Part shown: piece by piece, positions 11,614-22,937 of the stretch
How the letters are laid out: each line of letters begins with the position of its first letter
How positions within the stretch are numbered: the stretch's first letter is position 1
From: Monilinia fructicola
Lineage: Eukaryota; Ascomycota; Leotiomycetes; Helotiales; Sclerotiniaceae
Assembly: GCA_008692225.1 (NCBI GenBank)
Contig: VICG01000006.1
Coordinates: 2,113,501 to 2,177,500, forward strand
Reading direction: 5' to 3'
Length of the DNA stretch: 64,000 bases
Notes under the pieces: generated by a model
What the model saw: the letters and a program-made list of their open reading frames with translations, nothing else
The model's database searches: none
Told to the model about the DNA's origin: nothing
Translations under genes and position numbers: made by a program

Positions 11614-13029
11614 GTTGCAGTTGGAGTTGGAGTTGACGTTTGATTTTGTGTTGTAAGTTTAAGGAAAATTTGAGCGAGATTGCGGTATGATATACTTATT
11701 GCATCTAGCCATCGAGAATAACCCTCGATTCTGATCCTTTGTCACATTATTGGAATTTGATATGTTGACTAATCATGTTATGCAGATATATTGCCCTCTC
11801 GTGCATATGGATGTAAGCTTTGCACAGAAAGGGCTTTGTCAACTATCCAACGATCAATATCACTACCCCGCTCGGTAGTACTAACCGTCCGAAAACGACA
11901 TATGTTTGGAGGAATTGGAAATGATTACAAGACTCTTGCAGAATATCAATGTATTATCAGCGAATTGAATCGCGAAAACAGATCGATAGCAAAGTTTGAG
12001 CCAAAAATGACAACATATATATATATAATCATTTCCCACTATCTATACCAAGCACCATAAGAGCTAGAAGCCATGGATCACTCATCACTCTGCTGATAAG
12101 AACAAAATGGCGCAGGCTTTGTGAATTGCGTGTCTTGATCACTCATCAAAACTGAGTGCATCCAGATTCACCAAAGTAAAGTAGTCAGTAGTCGACGAAA
12201 ATAAGGATTGATGAGTATGTCTTTTTGTTTTTCTTATTCTTACCAAAGGAAGAGTATTACATCACGAGAGAAAAGAGAGGTGCCACTTGTTGTTGCACCC
12301 TCTTTTTCTGCTTAGAGCTAGGTAGTAAATAGCGCTGTGATCGTCTGTCACAGAGTCTCAGATAATGGAATGGCATTCTCCCTCCTTGACGCATCACTTG
12401 TTTGCGCGCCACAGATTAGAGGCATAGACAAAGGAGAGCAAGATAAGCAACCCATAGAGGGGTTATCTACCCATTGGCGGCAGCATACCTGATATACCAT
12501 AGAATTGAATTGACGTATCAATGAAAGTAAGCATATCAGATAATCAATGTCATCATGATAAATCCGATCCGGTCAGAGACGACTGACGACTGACGACTGA
12601 TGACTGATGACTGTATTGATCTGACTATCATGATATAAGGTACCTGGATGGATGGACGGATACAATGAAAGCATACGCATACGCACTTGCAATATGATCA
12701 TCAGTCGAGCTGTTTTGTTATATACCTAGTACCTTCGCACCCTCCCTCCCTCATCCTCATCACGAGAAAGGTCAAAAGTCTTTAAAGCTGTATGTAGATG
12801 AATGCATCTGGGAACTCCATAGAAGCAAATGAAGCTAAAACCGAAAAGGTAAAGCGGAGGGCTGATCTGTACTAGGCTAGGTAGGTACTGACTGGGCTGC
12901 TTACTAATAAGTCATCGTACTGTACCTAGTAAGGTTGCTCTCAGGGACTTGAAAGTACGGAGTACAATTATTAGAACTATACTTTCTAGATTATATCCCT
13001 ACATATACGGTTCTCTATATTAGGGTTGT
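11614..13029. other. Intergenic region with a short GACTGAC/T tandem repeat
   Basis: No conserved gene is visible between the divergently transcribed reductase and the glycolipid transfer protein gene. A tandem 7-mer (GACTGAC / GATGACT variants, about five units) sits near 12580-12615. The reductase promoter must lie in the first few hundred bases. The 89-codon plus frame at 11791-12060 has no recognisable features. Confidence 0.5.
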
Positions 13030-13600
13030 ATTCTCTATATGTTTCACGTAGAAAAAATATATTTTTATAATATTGCGTTTTTTAAGCATTATAGAATATT
13101 ATACTAAGAATTATTATATACGATTATATATAATAATTTATATAATATTAAAGATTTTTAAGTTATCTAGTTAAATTTATTATTTTTTTTCTTAAAAAAT
13201 AGCCCTAATATCTATAAAATAAATAAATATTTACTCTAGAAATTTATTAGATTATAATAATATTATATAACTCCTTTAAGTAATAATATTATATATTATA
13301 AAAAGATAACGTATATTTAATATAAATAAAGTTTTAAATAATAATTTTATTTTATAAAAGATATTTAAGTATAGTAGTGATTATATTTTAATATATTATT
13401 TTTATATATTTTTTACTTATATACTTATATACTTATATACTTATATACTTATATACTTATATACTTATATACTTATATACTTATATACTTATATACTTAT
13501 ATACTTATATATACTTTATACTTTCTTATATTTTCCTCTATAATAATAATTTAAATGTCTTATTAAATTCTTTAATATATTTATATAATTGTATAAGTTT
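13030..13600. repeat. AT-rich block with TTATATAC tandem repeat
   Basis: An abrupt island of about 570 bases is nearly devoid of G and C and lies between balanced sequence. It contains roughly eleven copies of the octamer TTATATAC at about 13417-13511. No inverted-repeat ends matching the other families were found. It ends some 450 bases upstream of the glycolipid transfer protein start codon, so it may be a decayed insertion in that promoter region. Confidence 0.7.
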
Positions 13601-14053
13601 CATCTACTCACTCACTCACTCATAACATAAATGAAAAAAGACCCTTGACCGCCCTTCTCATACAATAGCAGGAAACTTTGATAAATCCCAACCAAACCCC
13701 CTTCTCCTCTCCTCTCCCTTCTCCCCCGCTCCCTTTTTGACTTTGCCCCACCCACATCCACCCAACAGCTGCCCCCCATCTGATTTGATCTGCCCACCCA
13801 TCATCTATCTATTCAATTCATGCCACGAGTTTCATCGACCCAAGTTACGAGTTGCGTTTCCCCCTTAAGCTTCATAATATCTGTTCTTCTCCTGAAGAGT
13901 TTCTGTTTTCCATTCTCATTCTCATTTCAATACATTATATTCTTTTCAATCATAGAATTCATTCTTGTTTCAATTTACCATCTTCTCTTACCATCATCAT
14001 CACCACCACCACCACCACCAACCAATAATCAGTCCCAAATAAACTCTTTCAAA

Positions 14054-15006
14054 ATGGCAACTGTCAAGGCAATTCCCCCTGGAGGAACCTTCATTGATAC
14101 CCTCGATAAATCATTCGTTGATGTCCCCGTCAACAAGGAAAAAGGACAATGCAATTGCAACCACAGAGTTTCTCCAAGCTGCCGAGTCTCTCACTACTCT
14201 CTTTGGTATATACCCTTTCTGCCTGTCCGAGAGAGAGCAGATGAATTAACAAGTTGCAGATGTTATGGGATCCGTAGCATTCAACCCCGTCAAGAACGAT
14301 ATTGGCGGTAACATCAAGGTATAATACCTTTAGTCCGCAGACCATATATTAGTACTCACCAACTGGTAGAAACTCCGCGAGAGACAACTTGCTGCACCAG
14401 CAGAATCAGAGACTCTTCAAGATTTTGGTCATTAACGAGCTCAAGACTAAGAAGCACACCGCCACAGAAGGCCTGGTCTGGTTGGTTCGGTATGTAATTT
14501 CCTACGATTTACCAAACTATTCTATTTTCCCCATCCTCATCACATCACCATATCATCATATCATGATCATGATCATCACTACCCACCAACCATCATCCTC
14601 ATCCGCACACACCATTAACTACATATACCCGCACAAGCACCTCTCACCCATCCACGCCTCCACGCCTCCCCACTTCTCAACTCCAAACTAACACCCCATC
14701 TCTCCCATAGCGGTCTAGACTTCACATGCATCGCACTCTCCCAAAACCTGGCGACATCGACCGACGAGCTCTCCGTTTCATTCCGTAATGCCTATGGCGA
14801 GACCCTGAAGCCCCACCACTCCTTCATGGTGAAGCCCATTTTCAGTGCTGCCATGTCAGCCTGCCCATACAGAAAGGATTTCTATGTCAAGCTCGGAGAT
14901 GACAACTCCAAGGTTGAGGCTGCCTTGAGAGTTTGGTTGAGCGCATTGGAGAATTTTGATTGCCATTTTGAAGGGATTTTTGGACCGAAAAGAGGCCAAG
15001 TGGTAG
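14054..15006 (+). CDS. Glycolipid transfer protein, HET-C2 type, with three single-base frame breaks
   Basis: It belongs to the GLTP family, all-helical cytosolic proteins that carry glycosylated sphingolipids between membranes. In Podospora the orthologue HET-C2 is a heterokaryon incompatibility determinant. The exons are 14054-14205, 14260-14318, 14370-14489 and 14711-15006. The N-terminus is MATVKAIPPGGTFIDTLDKS. Later parts show GSVAFNPVKNDIGGNIKKLR (the conserved D and N/K of the headgroup site), TEGLVWLVRGLDFT with its conserved Trp, LKPHHSF and SAAMSACPYRKDF. Three runs each carry one base too many: A at 14139-14143, T at 14423-14426 and T at 14954-14957. Removing one base from each gives exactly 207 codons plus stop, the normal HET-C2 size, ending KGFLDRKEAKW. 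The third intron is unusually long (221 nt) and full of ATC repeats. The 5' leader is pyrimidine-rich and ends in an ACC repeat. Confidence 0.88.
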
Positions 15007-15611
15007 GTTTGGAGGGATCTGTCGGATAATAAGGAGCGTCGATTTTGGCATGAGTGAGCAAGCGAGCGATGAATTTTGGGACGACATGATATGACGATGA
15101 AGCCTGTACATTTTGGGAGAAGAATAAATCAACCGAAGCAGAGAATATGAGCTGTGCATAGGTAATAGAAGCAATGCAAAAAAAAAAAAAAAAAGACTCA
15201 ATAAGCTTATGATTTCATAATTCTATGCTAATACTGATACCAACTTGACAGATTTCCTCTGGAGGTTCAGGATATCTCATTATTTCCATGCGCCAGCTAT
15301 CTCTTTGGAATGAGATCAAAGTCCTATGCTTTCCTTGACCTGTCCCTGTGGTAAAGCTTTAAGTTTCATTCCTGTTTCATGATTCATGGTCTCATGGCAT
15401 TTCATGACGCCTGTTATGTTTTGTGTGTCCTGCTACTCCACATGTTGATGGCCTTCCAAACACCGTTTTGAGTATGTTCCCGTCGCAAACCGTGGGCCAA
15501 ATTAAATTCCCCTTTCCTGTACATGGCATGGTTTGTTTTCCACGAAAGTATCCAGCCATTTCGTAATTGCAACGCTGAATAATGGAGTCAGTCCCACTCA
15601 TCAGCTATCAG
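15007..15611. other. Intergenic between convergent genes
   Basis: This is the 3' flank shared by the glycolipid transfer protein gene (plus) and the 2EXR gene (minus). It contains a run of about 17 A residues near 15178-15194 and no conserved reading frame. Confidence 0.5.
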
Positions 15612-16685
15612 TCATCGCGCTCTTCCGAGTAGCCTCCTGCGCGCGCCGCCCTCAGTAACTGGCAACCTCCGACGTACGAGTAAACCAGGTTCCTGTTTCA
15701 AACCCACGTAAAATCTATCTCTCTTGACCTTGCACATGGTCAATTCCGGTTTCCTAGCATCCTGCTCACGCCCCAGTTGAATTTTATCCTCCTCCTCGTC
15801 TACTTCAGTCACCGAAAACGACCCCCGCGAGATTGGTGGTCCGAACTCACACCCGTGTCGCTGGCGAAGCCAAAGTCCTTTTCGAAATAAAGGCGAATTT
15901 CATCGCTGCCCTCCACATCATCCAGCCCTACGGTTGACAGCTCAGTCGCTCGTCCCGGCCTCAAACTTGCCCTCAATCTCCTCCTAGAACTATTCTTACT
16001 ATCGACCGCAATGCTCAATCTCTCGAGATCCGGGAACAACTCTCGAATCCTATGCCGAGGGGTCGGTAGGTCGGTCGCAACCACGGCTACAAATCGCATG
16101 TGTAAACTGTCCAATGCTACATTTTTCCAACCTGTCATGGGCGCAATTGATTTTGGTGTCTCATCCAGGAGGAACCATCTCACATCGAGAAAGATTGATG
16201 CCACGCAATTTAGGAATAGAGTGTCGGCAGTGGGATTGAAATAGAATGGTGTGATGCCCGCGACAGCTTCACGAGGTTCCGTTACCGGCGGAGGATCGTA
16301 GGACATTAAACTGTAGTGGGATAGAGCCACCTCTCTGGATTCTCGACATGCGTGCAACAGCGTTGGAATGCGCCGGCGATTAGATCGCAGCTTCGTTCTA
16401 AAAGTTATAAGGTGAGGAGGTGGGACAACTGGGGTACAATTCGTGAACGAGAGGATCCGGTATGGCAGCGTGCCAAATTAAAAGACGAAGTTCGGTGGGC
16501 AAGTCAGAGAAGATAAGAAATCGTCTTGTAAGCTTGGAAGTAATCGTGGTAGATAATTTATTCATGAACTTATTTTCCTTTCTGGGTAGAGGGTGAGAAG
16601 GAGTTGCGAAATGGATGGATGGATTGTCGCTTTCGGTTGCCTCAGTCGAATGCGAAAGGACATTCTTGGATATTGTTGCAGTCAT
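15612..16685 (-). CDS. 2EXR-domain protein, one frame break
   Basis: The protein has the fungal 2EXR motif pair: FSDLPTELRLLIWHAAIPDP (residues about 58-77), then LLHACRESREVALSHYSLM after a basic stretch. 2EXR proteins are F-box-like, expanded in Pezizomycotina, and of unknown biochemical role. The two halves are in different frames, separated by a TTTT run (A run at 16400-16403); dropping one T joins them. A 53-nt GT-AG intron at 15800-15852 then continues into an acidic and basic C-terminal tail. With both, the model is 339 aa with a whole number of codons. Base composition is more GC-rich than its neighbours. The C-terminal exon is less certain than the 2EXR core, since the frame could also end at the TGA at 15809-15811. 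Confidence 0.75.
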
Positions 16686-17741
16686 ATTGTATCAAGTGGG
16701 TGAGTGGGTGAGTGATTGAGTGGGTGGGTGGTGTTTGAAGGTTAAGATGGGTGTGGTGGGTAAGTTGTGATTGATAGAATAATGAGTTTTATTCTAGGAA
16801 ATATCAAAAGAACTCAAGATTGAAATTAAAATGTATTCAAGGTCGAAATACCGGATATCGAAGAATAGTTCAACTGACTCGTGATGTAATAAGCCAAAAG
16901 AAATCATGCCGAGAGGAAGAAGAGGAAGGAAGAGGGAGAGAGAGGGAGAGGGAGAGAGAGAGGGAGAGAGATAGAGAGAGAGAGAGATTTAAGGTGGTGG
17001 TAGTGGTGGTAGTGGTGGGTGGATGGATGGATGGATGGTGTGGTATGATGTATGTGGTGGTGGTACCAAATCCTTAATAAAGGAGGTAATGGGATGGATG
17101 TACCAGAACAGAATATGAGTGAATGGATGGATGGATGGATGGATGCAATATAATAACCTTGGAAGTCCCAAGGTCTTATATAATAAGTTGAAAGTGGTGG
17201 TGATGATGGTGATGATGATGATGATGATGAATGAATTGAATGAACTGAATGAATTGGATAGATAGTAAATAGTAAATAGTAAAAAGTAAAAAAGTATTCT
17301 TGACCAAACAATAAAGCAAGAAAATGAATATCAATGAATCAACCAACCAATCAATCAATCACAGCCTTCCTTATTGACATTTATGACTGGAACCAAATTG
17401 ATTGGTATTGAACGAAGCTGGGAAGAAATCATAAGACAGCAAATACAAGTTTTACTAATAATGATAAGAATGATAATAATGATCATGATAATAAGAATTA
17501 AGAAGAGTAGGGAGAGGAGCTAAGTCGGTACCTAGTAGATCTAAACACAAAAACAAAACCATATCAGTGCGCTTGCTCAATAGCTACTGCGGCAAAAGGG
17601 AAAGAGATAGGTAGCGGGGTGTGAGAATGAATATCTTCAATTGTTGGATGTTGATGGGTATAGATGGTGCCGGGGTGTGTATGAAGGGTGGTGGGTAGGT
17701 AGTTCATGGTATGGAGGGAAACAGAGCAAAGCAGAGCATGG

Positions 17742-17799
<58 letters not shown>

Positions 17800-17989
17800 A
17801 TAGATTGATAGATTGATAGATTGATAGATTGATAGATGATTAGTCGAGTAGATAGAATGGAGAGATAGAGAGACAGAGATGGAGAGATTGGTATAGAGTA
17901 GGTAAAGAGAGAGAGATACCTAGTAGATAATTAGAATGACGTAGGGGATTGGAGTATAATAAAAGTAAGTGTATAAGTGTATGAGTGTG
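16686..17989. repeat. Microsatellite-rich intergenic region
   Basis: No gene is visible. Consecutive simple repeats include a GA-rich purine tract (16915-16987), GGT/GTG tracts (16992-17020), GGAT runs (17018-17037 and 17122-17144), GAT repeats (17197-17232), a (GA)n run of about 24 units (17747-17794) and GATTGATA repeats (17802-17837). Reading frames of 60 to 135 codons on both strands here are low-complexity Ser, Pro and His translations of these repeats. Confidence 0.9.
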
Positions 17990-17991
17990 TA

Positions 17992-18242
17992 CTTGGCGTT
18001 GTTTTGGGTCAATGCCGGGCTAAAAATCTACAAAATAGTATATCTTTTAAATTCTTTTTTATATATTATAAAACTTTCATTTTTAAGAATTTAAATATAC
18101 TAAACGTTTATTTTTTAACTTAATAATATTATAAAGCATTATTTATTATTTTTAATAGATTTGTTAATTTATTATAATTTTTTAAAATAAGTTCCGTTTT
18201 CAGTTAATTTTTAGCCCGGCATTGACCCAAAACAACGCCAAG
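17992..18242. mobile_element. Family D MITE, copy 1 (251 bp, best preserved)
   Basis: It starts CTTGGCGTTGTTTTGGGTCA and ends with the near-perfect complement TGACCCAAAACAACGCCAAG, flanked by TA (17990-17991, 18243-18244). The terminal repeats are about 36 bases and the interior is AT-rich and non-coding. Two further copies lie at 18271-18521 and 21590-21841. Small size, terminal repeats and TA duplication identify a Tc1/mariner-like miniature element. Confidence 0.88.
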
Positions 18243-18270
18243 TATGTGGATGTATATATAAGTATATGTA

Positions 18271-18521
18271 CTTGGTGTTGTTTTAGATTTATGCTGAGGT
18301 AAAAATCTATAAAATAATATATCTCTTAAATTCTTTTTTATATATTATAAAACTTTTATTTTTAAGAATTTAAATATAATAAATATTTATTTTTTAATTA
18401 AAGAATATTATAAAGTATTATTTATAATTTTTAATAGATTTATTAATTTATTATAATTTTTTAAACTAAATTCTGTTTTTAGCTAGTTTTTATCCCGGTA
18501 TAGACCTAAAATAGCACTAAG
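18271..18521. mobile_element. Family D MITE, copy 2 (251 bp, mutated)
   Basis: Same length and alignment as copy 1, in the same orientation and only 28 bases away. Its left end is CTTGGTGTTGTTTTAGATTT and its right end ATAGCACTAAG, flanked by TA. Most differences from copy 1 are C-to-T or G-to-A transitions, as expected from RIP. Confidence 0.85.
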
Positions 18522-19050
18522 TATTAATGTATAAATATATAAAATATAAGAGTTGCGGCTATAGCTTATTATATACCTTAAATAAGATTTACTAATCACT
18601 CATTTTTCGATATATATATTTCGAAATTTTACTTTACATTTGTTCTTTAATATTTTTTCTTTAAATTTAAAAGGATAATTTTTCTTAGGAATAAAGATAA
18701 CTAATATAAATATAAATAAAATTATAATACTTTTCGTTATTTTAAAATATTTCAAATATATAATTATAAAAAATTCTAATTATAAATTAAAAAAATATTA
18801 ATATTAAACATTTAATAACTAATAATATTCTTAAATTTAAGATGAAGTAGAAAATATATAAAAGAAAGGTTTATTAACATTTTTTAATATTAATTAAAAA
18901 AAATTGTTAAATTATAAAAAGTATAATAGAAAATTAAATTAATAGAAAAATAATTTATAAGTAAATTAAAAACATTTTTTAATTTAAAACTTTATTATAT
19001 AGATTTAATAAGAATTATATTAATATAACTTTAAACGATATATAAGTATA

Positions 19051-19204
19051 CTAGCACTCGCGGAAAAAAATTTTCAGACTATGGATTCTTCGAATTTTAT
19101 TACTTAATGGGGGCTAGCCCCCAAACCCCCAATCCTCACTTCGTTCGAGGCTAATAAAATTCTACGAATCCATAATCTAAAAATTTATTTTCCGCGAGTG
19201 CTAG
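19051..19204. mobile_element. Family E MITE (154 bp)
   Basis: The ends are CTAGCACTCGCGGAAAA and its complement TTTTCCGCGAGTGCTAG, with the inverted repeat continuing through TATGGATTC for about 50 bases. It is flanked by TA (19049-19050, 19205-19206). The loop contains GGGGGCTAGCCCCC, a 14-base perfect palindrome, followed by CAAACCCCC and CACTTCGTTCGAGG. The RNA or single strand would fold into a very strong hairpin. It is much more GC-rich than its surroundings, so it inserted after most of the AT decay. Confidence 0.88.
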
Positions 19205-19366
<162 letters not shown>

Positions 19367-19837
19367 TTAAGAAATAAATTATTTTTAAAATCCTTTATTA
19401 TTATATATTTATTTTCTACTTTCTTAATTTAGTATAAGTACTTTTATATTATAAAGAAATATTTAATATAATTATATTCTATATTAAGTATATTAATAAT
19501 AATATTCTTTTTTTCTGTATCTCTTTTTATATTTTATAATATATTTTTAAATAATATTTTCAAATAAATATTAATTCATATAATTTTCTTAATAATAATT
19601 CTATTTTATTCTTTTATTCTTTTTATTCTTTTTATTTTTTTTTATTTTCTTTATTTTTTTTATTTTTTTCTATTTATTCTATTTATTTTATTTAATTCAC
19701 TTTTGAATATTTTTCTATTTAATTTAATATCTAAAATTTATTAAAAAGCTTTATAGTTTTAATATATTCCTTAATATATTTTTAATTATATATAAGATAT
19801 ATAAAGTATTTATTATAATTATTATAATAAACCTCTT

Positions 19838-19985
19838 TGTTTATTATTTATTATTTATTATTTATTATTATTTATTATTTATTATTTATTATTTATTATT
19901 TATTATTTATTATTTATTATTTTTATTTATTATTTATTATTATTATTTTATTATTTATTATTTATTATTTATTATTTATTATTTG
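19838..19985. repeat. TTTATTA heptamer satellite
   Basis: Roughly twenty copies of TTTATTA with a few variant spacings. It lies within the large family F element; no coding or other signal. Confidence 0.92.
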
Positions 19986-20017
19986 ATATTTCGAAATAAA
20001 ATAGGCTTATATAAAAC

Positions 20018-20130
20018 AGCCGGAATGGAATGGCCGAAATAGTTGATCACCTTCGAAATGGCCGAAATGGAATGGCCGAAATGGAATGGGCCGAAATGGA
20101 ATAGGACGAAATGAAATAGGCTAAAAATGG
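20018..20130. repeat. Degenerate GGCCGAAATGGAAT tandem repeat
   Basis: At least six imperfect units of 13-16 bases (GGCCGAAATGGAAT, with GGACGAAATGAAAT and similar variants), with an intervening segment TAGTTGATCACCTTCG. The GC-containing unit stands out in an otherwise AT-only block. A related TTCGTAATGGCCGGAAT follows at about 20140. Confidence 0.8.
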
Positions 20131-20837
20131 TTGTTTACCTTTCGTAATGGCCGGAATAATTTAGCTTCGAAGCAAAAGGGAATGTTGGCATTAAAAATTA
20201 AGGTTTCTTGCTTACTAATGTTCAACCAATTAAAATTTTCGCTGTTTACTTATGATCAATTATACGAGCCGCTAAAGATTTAATATTTATGTTTTTGCAT
20301 TTTTAACCTTCTATAGTACAAGTATAATAATCACATAATATAACAAATTGATGAACTAAGATTCTTCGAATCCATTATAAATTTTTTTATTTTAAAAATA
20401 TAAATAAAAAAGATTAAATTTTATATATTTTTTATTATTAATAAAGAATTAATAATAATATTATTATTTAAAAAAAGAAAATTAAAAAAAGATTTTATAA
20501 TTAAACGAAAGTATTTTTAAAATAAGAAAAAATAATAAGATTTAAATTATTAAATAGATTTAAAAAAGATATTTTAATTATATTAAATTAATATACAAAT
20601 TAAGAAAAGTATTAATTATAATATAAAAAGTAATTAATTGAAATTATAAATTCTTCTTAATAATTTTGAAAAAATAAGAATAATAAAAGTATTATTTTAA
20701 AAGTATATTATAATTAGTTCTTTATTTTAATAATATTTTTATTATTTAATAAATTAAAATCTAAATATATCTTAATAAAAAATAAAGTTGAAATATATTT
20801 AAAGTATACTTATATAATTTAATTAAATTATTTTATA

Positions 20838-20999
20838 TATTACGATCACATACTAAAGCGAATCAATAGAGGTTAATTAACTAGAATAAGAAAGCTAAGG
20901 AGGGAAGAGATCTCTAGGGGACCTAGAGATCTCTTAAATGTACAGTATCGCTTAGCGTGATGAGATATCACGTGTCTAAGTCACGTGATATTCGTCACA
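20838..20999 (-). mobile_element. Solo LTR (162 bp), second copy, with perfect 5-bp target duplication
   Basis: This is the reverse complement of the solo LTR at 5175-5337, with few differences, and is flanked by TTATA at 20833-20837 and 21000-21004. The palindrome ATATCACGTG / CACGTGATAT and the AGAGATCTCT motif are conserved. Its terminal TGTCA has become TATTA, two transitions consistent with RIP. No internal domain adjoins it. Confidence 0.88.
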
Positions 21000-21589
21000 T
21001 TATATAAGGTATTGATTAATCTTTTTTCTAGATTTTAATTCTATTAAAAAAGTATAATATTTAAAAAGAAACTTAAAAAACTATTATATATATTTATTTT
21101 TATTAAAGAATTAATATATAAATTAAAAATGTTTTAAAAAAGAATAAATCCTTTAAATTTTAAATTATATATTAAAAGATTAATTAATAAATTAATAAAA
21201 TATAATTAAGAAAAAAGAGTTAATTATTATTTATTAATATATAGTTTTAATTCTATAAAAAAATATTAATATATTAATTTATAATTAAATTTTGAGATAA
21301 AATAATTGAAAATACGAGGTGTGCGATAAGCTATGGCCACAACTCTTATAAATGTATAAATATATAAAAGTGTATAAGTATAAGTGTAAATGAATGTATA
21401 TATAAGAGAAAGAAGTAAAGTTAATAATTATTAAGTATAAGAGATATAATAATAATAATAATAATAATAAGAGAGTTGAAAGCTTAAGTTTAAGGAGAAA
21501 TGCTTATTATTAGGACAAGGCTAATTTGATTAATTGAGTATAGAAAGAAATATATAATACTAGGGCTATTTATTATAGTAGGTGAGGTA

Positions 21590-21841
21590 TTTGGTATTGT
21601 TTTAGGTGTATACTAGAGTAAAAATCTATAAAATAGTATATCTTTTAAATTTTTTTATATATTATAAAACTTCTATTTTTTAAAAAATTTAAATATATTA
21701 AATGTTTATCTTTTGATTTAAGAATACTATAAAGTATTATTTATAATTTTTAAATAGATTCGTTAATTTTATTATGATTTTTTAAAATAAATTCCGTTTT
21801 TAGTTAATTTTAGCCTAACATCAACTTAAAACAATGCCAAG
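21590..21841. mobile_element. Family D MITE, copy 3
   Basis: About 252 bp, aligned with copies 1 and 2 in the same orientation. The left end is TTTGGTATTGTTTTAGGTGT and the right end AACAATGCCAAG. The left flank is TA; the right flank reads CA, either a mutated duplication or an imprecise end. It lies just outside the right end of element F. Confidence 0.8.
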
Positions 21842-22937
21842 CACTTACTTAGAGTAGGTAGATATTAATCATCTCGTGATTAATAAATATAAATATAAAT
21901 ATAAATATAAATACACAAGCCTCTAGATTTAATAATGCTTCTACTTCTCTATATATATCCATACCTACCTAGGTAGGTACCTAGTACATATACTTATAAA
22001 TCTTTTCTTCCTCTTTTCTATTTGGATATCATCCTCATCTCTTAATTTTATTAAAAAGCCTTCTTGAATGTTTTCGTTATCTTATCTCATCTCGAGTTTT
22101 ATTACCTAGGTAGTTCTATAGAGGTGCTTAGGGTAAGTATTATAAAACACACTAAAAAATAACCGAGTCTTAATCTACATACAGGGGTATTAACCAATCA
22201 CAACATTACGCTGGTTGAAAATTTGTATAAGAGAACAAAATGTATAAAAGTATTATAAATTTTCATTTTACTCGAAATTTATTCGAATTATATTCGAATA
22301 TAATTCGAATTATTATTATTTTTATTAGAAATTCTATATATAATAAATCTAAGCTAATTCGAACTTTTATATATATTTAAATTATATTTAAATTCTTAGA
22401 ATTTCGAAAATATCGAAAAATTAGTTGAAAATGGTTAAAATCTTAAAATTTGAAGGGGGAAAGCTGAAATATGTATTCAAAATCCTTAAAGCAGCAGCAA
22501 AATTCGTTAAAAACAGCGATGTGGATCTAAAAAATGTTTTACAATACTTACCCCAACAACCTCTGTACTGTAAGGTTAACGGTCAGCTGAATAGTATCTG
22601 CTAGGTACTATATCTAATCATCTAATCGTACTGCCATCAGTGTACTTACATACCTATCTACCCAACTCCTTTGGTGGTGTTCATTCGACTTCACTTACAG
22701 CTTCAATTTTTATATATCTATCGATCATGCAGGTGACAATCCATACTCCTTGTCTTATTAATTTACATTGGGAGCTTCCAATTTCACAAAGCCTCGTTTT
22801 ATTTCGGTATTATTACATACGGAGCAATCAATGAATATTCATACATATCGGAGCATATCTATCGAGTACTCCTTTTCTGCGTATCCTCCAAGTTATCAAT
22901 AAACGTCATGAGCCCATCAACTCCATATGGTTGACCT
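21842..22937. other. AT-rich tail grading into gene island; no gene recognised
   Basis: An ATAAAT run occurs at 21886-21912, and several TACCTAGGTAGGTACCTAG-like palindromic patches occur near 21970 and 22110. These patches recur near 41390, 41780 and 56140. No conserved reading frame is visible, and the final part is 3' flank of the methyltransferase gene. Confidence 0.5.

Noticed and set aside
16904..17358. Minus-strand frames of 60-135 codons rich in Ser, His and Pro
   Set aside because: They follow purine and GAT/GGAT microsatellites and have no conserved motif.
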